Source of the DNA: Protopterus annectens
Lineage: Eukaryota > Chordata > Ceratodontiformes > Protopteridae
Direction of reading: 5' to 3'
Assembly (NCBI RefSeq): GCF_019279795.1
Contig: NC_056737.1
Span: 1,192,002,965 to 1,192,066,964, forward strand
Length of the DNA: 64,000 bases
In this document: piece by piece, positions 57,548 through 64,000 of the stretch
How the letters are laid out: each line of letters begins with the position of its first letter
How positions within the stretch are numbered: the first letter of the stretch is position 1
Position numbers and translations under genes: made by a program
Notes under the pieces: generated by a model
Told to the model about the DNA's origin: nothing
Database searches by the model: none
The model's input: the letters and a program-made list of their open reading frames with translations, nothing else

Positions 57548-58663
57548 ATGGATCCTTTGGGCAGCTGCAATACTGACAACACTCAACGCAGTTCAGAAGT
57601 GGGTGAACTACGCAAGTTGGTGGGGCAGCTGACACAGCTGGTAGGTCTGCTGACGCCTTTGAGCCAATCGATGACCACGCTGTTATCGTCGCTACCTCCC
57701 CGAGATAACCAGGAAGCAGAACACAGACTACGTAGTAATGGGAGAGGAGATGGGACCCACGATACACGCCAATGAACTGTAGAAACCAACGAGGATGTTA
57801 ACAACAGTTTTAGCAGCATGCCAAGACTTTTTTGCAGCAATAACAACGATGGTGGATTTTGTATGGATGCTGTTAGTCCTCGTGCTCCTGTTCTAAATCA
57901 AACAGCGATTAATCATAACAGAACAAGAGGTACTCAGAAACTTTTTTCAGACATTTTTAAAGCTAAATTTGACTTTCAGAAGAAAGTAAATGTAGTTGCT
58001 AACAATGGGACATATAGAACAATGCTCGAAGACTTTGACTATTTCTTACACAAACTAAAAATGCTGGAAATGGACAATTCCTATCTTAAGCAATGTTTGT
58101 CACTTAATATTGTACCAAAAGGCCTCAGGGTTTGCAAGTACCCTAATAATGTAATTGATGGCAGTGATTTTCACAATGACTTGTTAATAGCTTTTGATAA
58201 ATGTGGTATGGACGTGATGAGGGCTATAATTAAAAATAACGAAACTGAAATAGATAGATTACTTGTTAGGATAGAACAACTCAATCATAGTATCACCTCT
58301 GACTAAGTTTATACTGTGGAAGATGAAAAAGCTAAATATTTTAGAATTTTGAAAAATGTGGAAGACAAATGTACTGAGGTTCAAAATAGGAAATTCAATA
58401 AAATTGAAAGGGACCTTCACGAGTACAAAACCAATATTCATTACCCCAAACCAAAAGCCAGAGGCAGGAATTTCACTAATTATCAAACATATATTCAGGA
58501 TAAAGATGAGGTATTTTTAAGTGAAGAGAACTTTGATAGTGAATTCCCTCCTTTAAGAAGATCTGAGAGGCTAAGGTCCAAAAACAATACAGATTTATAT
58601 TCAAAAAACTACCAGGGGAACAAAAGGAGACCTCAAATAAGGAATCCAGTAAAATGGAACTGA
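57548..58663 (+). pseudogene. PLE-5 copy B ORF1, two nonsense codons
   Basis: Equivalent to the intact ORF1 at 61465-62580. It starts at ATG (MDPLGSCNTDN). A TGA at 57773-57775 stands where copy C has CGA (a CpG-to-TpG change), and a TAA at 58304-58306 stands where copy C has TTA. Otherwise the frame is collinear. The final codons overlap the ORF2 start by 10 bases. Confidence 0.85.
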
Positions 58664-60969
58664 CCAACCAGATTGAAAATATAGGTTTTAAATGGATTTG
58701 TGGTGACTTTTCTATCTATAATTTTTCTACTCTACCAATCAACAACGTTACATTTAACTTGTTTTCTAAAGGTTTTGGTTTTGTTCCTAACAAAAAAACC
58801 AATATGGTCAATTTATTGATTGATTTGAAATTATTCATCAGGAACAAGAACCTTGAATTGATGTTTCATGATAAAAATGGGTGTAATCCAACTAAAACCC
58901 TAAGACGTAGCAGCACATTTAAACCCCCAGTTCACCCCAACTTAAAAATCTTGAGAATGTCCTTGAACACACATTTAGACAGCGACTTTCACATAATTAT
59001 GTGAATTACAACTTAACAATGGATGAGAAGATGTTGCTGAATGACATCAGTAGGGACAAGTCTCTTCGGGTGATGAAACCGGACAAGGGAGGAGGTGTGG
59101 TAATTATGGACCAAATATCCTACGAGGGGAAAATGTTTGAAATTCTTAACAATTCAGACAAATATGTTAGAAATTCTATTAATGAAATTAACATATCTTA
59201 TAAGAAGATTTATTTATTATTAAACAATCTGGTTATGGAAGACCTCATTGATCTAGATACCTATAGATATTTACACATTGATAAACCAAGGGTGCCTGTT
59301 ATTTTTGGTATACCGAAAATTCACAAAGATGCCAACGACCCTCCATTAAGAGCTATAGTGGCAGCAGAAAGTTCGGTAACAGCACCCTTGGCTAAATACG
59401 TGGATACTAAGATTAAGAAATTAGTTTCTGACAATCAGAACATACTTAAAGATTCATGGGATCTTCTTAAAAGATTAGACCATTCCATGTGTTCCACTGA
59501 ACTTTCTTTTGGAACAATGGATGTGGTGGATCTTTTCACAAGTATTCCCCACGACACCGGCTTGGAATGGTTTGAAGAAATGCTTGTTGGTTTTAATGGG
59601 CTTACCAACAATGAATTTAGGACAGTGTTGGTCCTTATGGAAATTGTATTAAAATATAACTTTATTTATTTCGCAGGTGAATATTATAAACAGGTGAGGG
59701 GTGTAGCTATGGGTGCCCCTTGTGCCCCTACTTATGCGAACGTTATTATGGCATACTGGGAGAACAACTTCTTGTTGAATTCCATCTACAAAGAAAAATG
59801 GTTGCTCTATGGCAGATTTTTAGATGACCTCTGTTTTTTGTGGAAAGGTGATGAAGTTTCCTTTGCTGATATGGTTCACTATCTAAGTGAAACTACGTCC
59901 TTCTTGAAATTTACTTTTAAGTTTGACAGGAATACCTTGAATTATTTAGACATCACTATTACCAAAAAGGACAACCATTTTGTGTCTAAAATATACAGGA
60001 AGGAGACTTTTTCAAACTCTTACATCCACTTTACTAGTTCACACCCCTTTTTTCAAAAAAGAGCAGTGTTAAAGGGGCAGTTAGTTAGAACTAGTAGAAT
60101 GTTTTCGGAAGACGAAGATTTTTATAAGGAATGTAAGTGGTTAAGACACCAGTTTCAAAACAGGGGTTATTCTAATGAGCTTTTAGATGAAGTTTACGAA
60201 GAAGTCTCCTTGTGTAGAAATTCCAGATTCGCCCCTATTTTAGGGACGGGAGGTACACCTGGGAACCTACCAAGTAAGTTGCAAGTTAGGGATAAATACA
60301 CTAACAGTATGGTTATTACCTTTGATGGACAAACAACATCCATCAGAAAGATTGTGGAAAAGGAATGGGAAAACTTTTTAAAATTCTCTGACTTGCATAA
60401 TATTTTTCTTGACAAACCAAAATTTGTGTATAGAAAAGGGAAAACAATAAAAAATTATTTAGAACACGGTCACACTGATGCAAAGTCTGGTACATCTTCC
60501 AACAAGAAGGGTCTGCTTGGATGTGGTACATGCAAATACTGTGCAAAACTTTTAGTTGGAGAGAGTTATTATCTTAAGGCAAGGGACAGGAGAATGGTTC
60601 TTAATTCCTTTGCTAATTGCAACACCAGTGGTATAATTTATTTGGCAGTATGCATGGCATGTGATTCATTCTACATAGGCAAGAGTGAAAGGAAGCTCAA
60701 ACAACAAATTTACGAGCATTTGTATGATATTAGAACAGGGAGGGAAAGCAATACACTTTATAAACACTCTTGCCTTTGTACTAGAGCTAAATATAGATTT
60801 TTTTGTGTTGGAAATTGTACAACGTGATCCTAGGGGTGGCATGTGGGAGACCAGGGTTGAATATCGGGAACTGTTCTGGCAAGTAGTGCTAGAATCAACC
60901 AAATTCCCAGGTCTCAATGACATGGTTTCTATAGTACCAATTCTCAAATTGAGAGCAGCTAAACTTTGA
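58654..60969 (+). pseudogene. PLE-5 copy B ORF2 (Penelope RT plus GIY-YIG endonuclease), two frameshifts
   Basis: The ATG at 58654 sits inside the end of ORF1 (ATGGAACTGA overlap). A one-base deletion near 58940 shifts the frame. The main frame 59001-60827 then carries LRVMKPDKGGGVVIMD (DKG), FGIPKIHKDANDPPLRAIV, TMDVVDLFTSIPHD (motif A), RGVAMGAPCAPTYANV (motif B), GRFLDDLCFLW (catalytic DD), LNYLDITI, VLKGQLVRTSRM and the zinc-finger-like GCGTCKYC. GIY-YIG motifs follow. One extra T near 60803 breaks the end, and the last part continues in another frame to TGA at 60967-60969. Vertebrate PLEs of Neptune/Poseidon type have this architecture. Confidence 0.92.
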
Positions 60970-61250
60970 CCCTGTGATATCAAACCAATTTACAACTTAC
61001 TTTCTATGTTTTACAATATTTCAGTTTAGAATACGATGAATCCTGCCTATATATTTGTTACAGGAATTTTAAGTGGAATATGAACACTGTGAGCTATATA
61101 CTATGCTACTTGAACTTTTGGATTTATTTTAAACAGTGTTTTTACATGTTTGTTTTTAAATTTCTTAATTGAATAAGAGTTTAATTATACTATCAGATAT
61201 TTTAATTGTTACTTGTATAAAAGAAGTGTATTCTGGGTTTTTTGTATTTC
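60970..61250 (+). other. PLE-5 copy B 3'UTR
   Basis: AT-rich, almost the same as 57050-57330. No ORF. Confidence 0.7.
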
Positions 61251-61464
61251 CATTTTTTATTCTGATGAAGTGTGGACGAAAACGGACGTAAATTAAAGCG
61301 TTAAATTATTTCCATTGGTTCCTCAGCTTAATACAAGCACTATACTGTGAGAGAGACGTTTTTTTTTGGTATTAGCTTGCTGCCTGAGATCCTTCGGTGT
61401 CTTTTTTGTGTTTACTAGTTGATTTAGACACTTTCCTGTGCTTGGTTTATTTGTTGTCGACTAG
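61250..61464 (+). repeat. PLE-5 pseudo-LTR between copies B and C
   Basis: Matches 57330-57547 with a few substitutions and a shorter T run. A TAG directly precedes the ORF1 ATG at 61465, so the frame cannot extend upstream. Confidence 0.8.
61256..61310 (+). ncRNA. Hammerhead-ribozyme-like motif, PLE-5 (B/C junction)
   Basis: CTGATGA 61262-61268, GAAA 61278-61281, stem III AACG with CGTT 61299-61302. The core matches the A/B junction copy, with one loop change (atg to acg). Same extra A. Confidence 0.5.
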
Positions 61465-62580
61465 ATGGATCCTTTGGGCAGCTGCAATACTGACAACACT
61501 CAACGCAGTTCAGAAGTGGGTGAACTACGCAAGTTGGTGGGGCAGCTGACACAGCTGGTAGGTCTGCTGACGCCTTTGAGCCAATCGATGACCACGCTGT
61601 TATCGTCGCTACCTCCCCGAGATAACCAGAAAGCAGAACACAGACTACGTAGTAATGGGAGAGGAGATGGGACCCACGATACACGCCAACGAACTGTAGA
61701 AACCAACGAGGATGTTAACAACAGTTTTAGCAGCATGCCAAGACTTTTTTGCAGCAATAACAACGATGGCGGATTTTGTACAGATGCTGTTATTCCTCGT
61801 GCTCCTGTTCTAAATCAAACAGCGATTAATCAGAACAGAAAAAGAGGTACTCAGAAACTTTTTTCAGACATTTTTAAAGCTAAATTTGACTTTCAGAAGA
61901 AAGTAAATGTAGTTGCTAACAATGGGACATATAGAACAATGCTCGAAGACTTTGACTATTTCTTACACAAACTAAAAATGCTGGAAATGGACAATTCCTA
62001 TCTTAAGCACTGTTTGTCACTTAATATTGTACCAAAAGGCCTCAGGGTTTGCAAGTACCCTAGTAATGTAATTGATGGCAGTGATTTTCACAATGACTTG
62101 TTAATAGCTTTTGATAAATGTGGTATGGATGTGATGAGGGCTATAATTAAAAATAACGAAACTGAAATAGATAGATTACTTGTTAGGATAGAACAACTCA
62201 ATCATAGCATCACCTCTGACTTAGTTTATACTGTGGAAGATGAAAAAGCTAAATACTTTAGAATTTTGAAAAATGTGGAAGACAAATGTACTGAGGTTCA
62301 AAATAGGAAATTCAATAAAATTGAAAGGGACCTTCACGAGTACAAAACCAATATTCATTACCCCAAACCAAAAGCCAGAGGCAGGAATTTCACTAATTAT
62401 CAAACAGATATTCAGGATAAAGATGAGGTATTTTTAAGTGAAGAGAACTTTGATAGTGAATTCCCTCCTTTAAGAAGATCTGAGAGGTTAAGGTCCAAAA
62501 ACAATACAGATTTATATTCAAAAAACTACCAGGGGAACAAAAGGAGACCTCAAATGAGGAATCCAGTAAAATGGAACTGA
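61465..62580 (+). CDS. PLE-5 copy C ORF1, intact 371-aa coiled-coil/basic protein
   Basis: It is the only unbroken ORF1 of the three copies. Visible parts: an N-terminal leucine-rich stretch (VGELRKLVGQLTQLVGLL, about 17-34) likely to form a coiled coil; a middle block with FLHKLKMLEMDNSYLKHC and IVPKGLRVCKYP, conserved in PLE-2 ORF1; a Glu/Lys-rich helical region (about 245-290); and a basic C-terminus (RRSERLRSKN, GNKRRPQMRN) suited to nucleic-acid binding. The role is not established; by analogy with LINE ORF1 it may bind RNA (inference). The start is fixed by the TAG just upstream. The stop overlaps the ORF2 start by 10 bases in another frame. Confidence 0.8.
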   Translation: MDPLGSCNTDNTQRSSEVGELRKLVGQLTQLVGLLTPLSQSMTTLLSSLPPRDNQKAEHRLRSNGRGDGTHDTRQRTVETNEDVNNSFSSMPRLFCSNNNDGGFCTDAVIPRAPVLNQTAINQNRKRGTQKLFSDIFKAKFDFQKKVNVVANNGTYRTMLEDFDYFLHKLKMLEMDNSYLKHCLSLNIVPKGLRVCKYPSNVIDGSDFHNDLLIAFDKCGMDVMRAIIKNNETEIDRLLVRIEQLNHSITSDLVYTVEDEKAKYFRILKNVEDKCTEVQNRKFNKIERDLHEYKTNIHYPKPKARGRNFTNYQTDIQDKDEVFLSEENFDSEFPPLRRSERLRSKNNTDLYSKNYQGNKRRPQMRNPVKWN

Positions 62581-64000
62581 CCAACCAGATTGAAAATATA
62601 GGTTTTAAATGAATTTGTGGTGACTTTTCTATCTATAATTTTTCTACTCTACCAATCAACAACGTTACATTTAACTTGTTTTCTAAAGGTTTTGGTTTTG
62701 TTCCTAACAAAAAAACCAATATGGTCAATTTATTGATTGATTTGAAATTATTCATCAGGAACAAGAACCTTGAATTGATGTTTCATGATAGAAATGGGTG
62801 TAATCCAAATAAAACCCTAAGACGTAGGAGCACATTTAACCCCCCAGTTCACCCCCAAATTAAAAATCTTGAGAATGTCCTTGAACACACATTTAGACAG
62901 CGACTTTCACATAATTATGTGAATTACAACTTAACAATGGATGAGAAGATGTTGCTGAATGACATCAGTAGGGACAAGTCTCTTCGGGTGATGAAACCGG
63001 ACAAGGGAGGAGGTGTGGTAATTATGGACCAAATATCCTACGAGGGGAAAATGTTTGAAATTCTTAACAATTCAGACAAATATGTTAGAATTTCTATTAA
63101 TGAAATTAACATATCTTATAAGAAGATTTATTTATTATTAAACGATCTGATTATGGAAGGCCTCATTGATCTAGATACCTATAGATATTTACACGTTGAT
63201 AAACCAAGGGTGCCTGTTATTTTTGGTATACCGAAAATTCACAAAGATGCCAACGACCCTCCATTAAGAGCTATAGTGGCAGCAGAAAGTTCGGTAACAG
63301 CACCCTTGGCTAAATACATGGATACTAAGATTAAGAAATTAGTTTCTGACAATCAGAACATACTTAAAGATTCATGGGATCTTCTTAAAAGATTAGACCA
63401 TTCCATGTGTTCCACTGAACTTTCTTTTGGAACAATGGATGTGGTGGATCTTTTCACAAGTATTCCCCACGACACCGGCTTGGAATGGTTTGAAGAAATG
63501 CTTGTTGGTTTTAATGGGCTTACCAACAATGAATTTAGGACAGTGTTGGTCCTTATGGAAATTGTATTAAAATATAACTTTATTTATTTCGCAGGTGAAT
63601 ATTATAAACAGGTGAGGGTGTAGCTATGGGTGCCCCTTGTGCCCCTACTTATGCGAACGTTATTATGGCATACTGGGAGAACAACTTCTTGTTGAATTCC
63701 ATCTACAAAGAAAAATGGTTGCTCTATGGCAGATTTTTAGATGACCTCTGTTTTTTGTGGAACGGTGATGAAGTTTCCTTTGCTGATATGGTTCACTATC
63801 TAAGTGAAACTACGTCCTTCTTGAAATTTACTTTTAAGTTTGACAGGAATACCTTGAATTATTTAGACATCACTATTACCAAAAAGGACAACCATTTTGT
63901 GTCTAAAATATACAGGAAGGAGACTTTTTCAAACTCTTACATCCACTTTACTAGTTCACACCCCTTTTTCAAAAAAGAGCAGTGTTAAAGGGGCAGTTAG
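62571..64000 (+). pseudogene. PLE-5 copy C ORF2, RT part, broken and cut by the window end
   Basis: The ATG at 62571 is followed by TGA at 62610-62612 where copy B has Trp (codon 14). The frame is then open to 63623 through KPDKGGGVVIMD, GIPKIHK and TMDVVDLFTS, and does not have copy B's deletion near 58940. A one-base loss near 63618 (gaggg for gagggg) shifts the frame before GAPCAPTYANV and GRFLDDLCF (63626-63988). A further one-base loss near 63970 ends the second frame. The rest lies beyond the window. Confidence 0.9.

Larger units (their letters stand above)
56073..64000 (+). mobile_element. PLE-5: head-to-tail array of three Penelope-like element copies
   Basis: Copy A (56238-~57330) is 5'-truncated within ORF2. 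Copy B (~57330-61250) is complete in length. Copy C (~61250 onward) runs off the window. ORF1 starts of B and C are 3,917 bp apart, and ORF2 stops of A and B are 3,920 bp apart. Adjacent copies share a single pseudo-LTR. Copies differ by only a few percent, so amplification is fairly recent. Confidence 0.9.

Noticed and set aside
27600..64000. Further lipoxygenase exons on the minus strand
   Set aside because: I looked for the iron-binding and WxPN-type exon blocks in the non-repeat stretches and saw none; a short diverged exon could still be missed.

Overview
This is eukaryotic, almost certainly vertebrate, non-coding DNA dominated by retrotransposons and satellite repeats. The only host-gene piece I recognise is one short terminal exon on the minus strand (27132-27323). 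It encodes the last 63 residues of an animal lipoxygenase (ALOX family), with a good splice acceptor and the conserved C-terminal isoleucine. I find no other lipoxygenase exon in the roughly 36 kb upstream of it, so the preceding intron appears very large. Together with the mix of CR1/L2-like LINEs and several Penelope-like element (PLE) families, this suggests a giant-genome vertebrate. A lungfish is my first guess and a salamander or caecilian second; this is inference.

Layout. 1-4077: a G-poor LINE (LINE-1) on the plus strand with an 814-aa open stretch carrying a 2A-like GDIHPNPGP motif, an endonuclease and a reverse transcriptase (RT). 4078-9406: old intergenic DNA with a decayed RTE-like RT fragment (minus) and microsatellites. 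9407-11400: minus-strand CR1-like fragment. 12122-15670: minus-strand relative of LINE-1, also with GDIHPNPGP. 15870-19400: an unnamed repeat, a possible non-autonomous transposon and two minisatellites. 19441-22990: long minus-strand CR1-like copy. 23120-23680: a two-phase minisatellite. 25225-26482: LINE 3' fragments. 26865-27323: lipoxygenase terminal exon and 3'UTR.

29925-32335 is a 27-bp minisatellite (about 89 units). 32575-41000 is a 94-bp satellite (about 85 good monomers) with diverged edges and an internal 1,039-bp higher-order duplication.

41010-64000 is a nested PLE district. PLE-2 lies between two ~240-bp pseudo-LTRs (41010 and 55455). Its RT is split by two head-to-tail CR1-like copies (43068-51152), and it is further invaded by PLE-4 (minus) and PLE-3 (plus). 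From 56073 to the window end, a fourth family (PLE-5) forms a head-to-tail array: an inverted pseudo-LTR piece, a 5'-truncated copy A, a full-length copy B and a copy C running off the end. PLE-5 has two overlapping ORFs: a coiled-coil/basic ORF1, then an RT plus GIY-YIG endonuclease ORF2. Every copy is broken, but by different lesions. All four PLE families carry a hammerhead-ribozyme-like core in the pseudo-LTR, mostly with the same one-base departure from the consensus.

No gene-dense, prokaryotic, CRISPR, tRNA or rRNA content was seen. Long open frames inside the tandem repeats are artefacts of repeat periods divisible by three.
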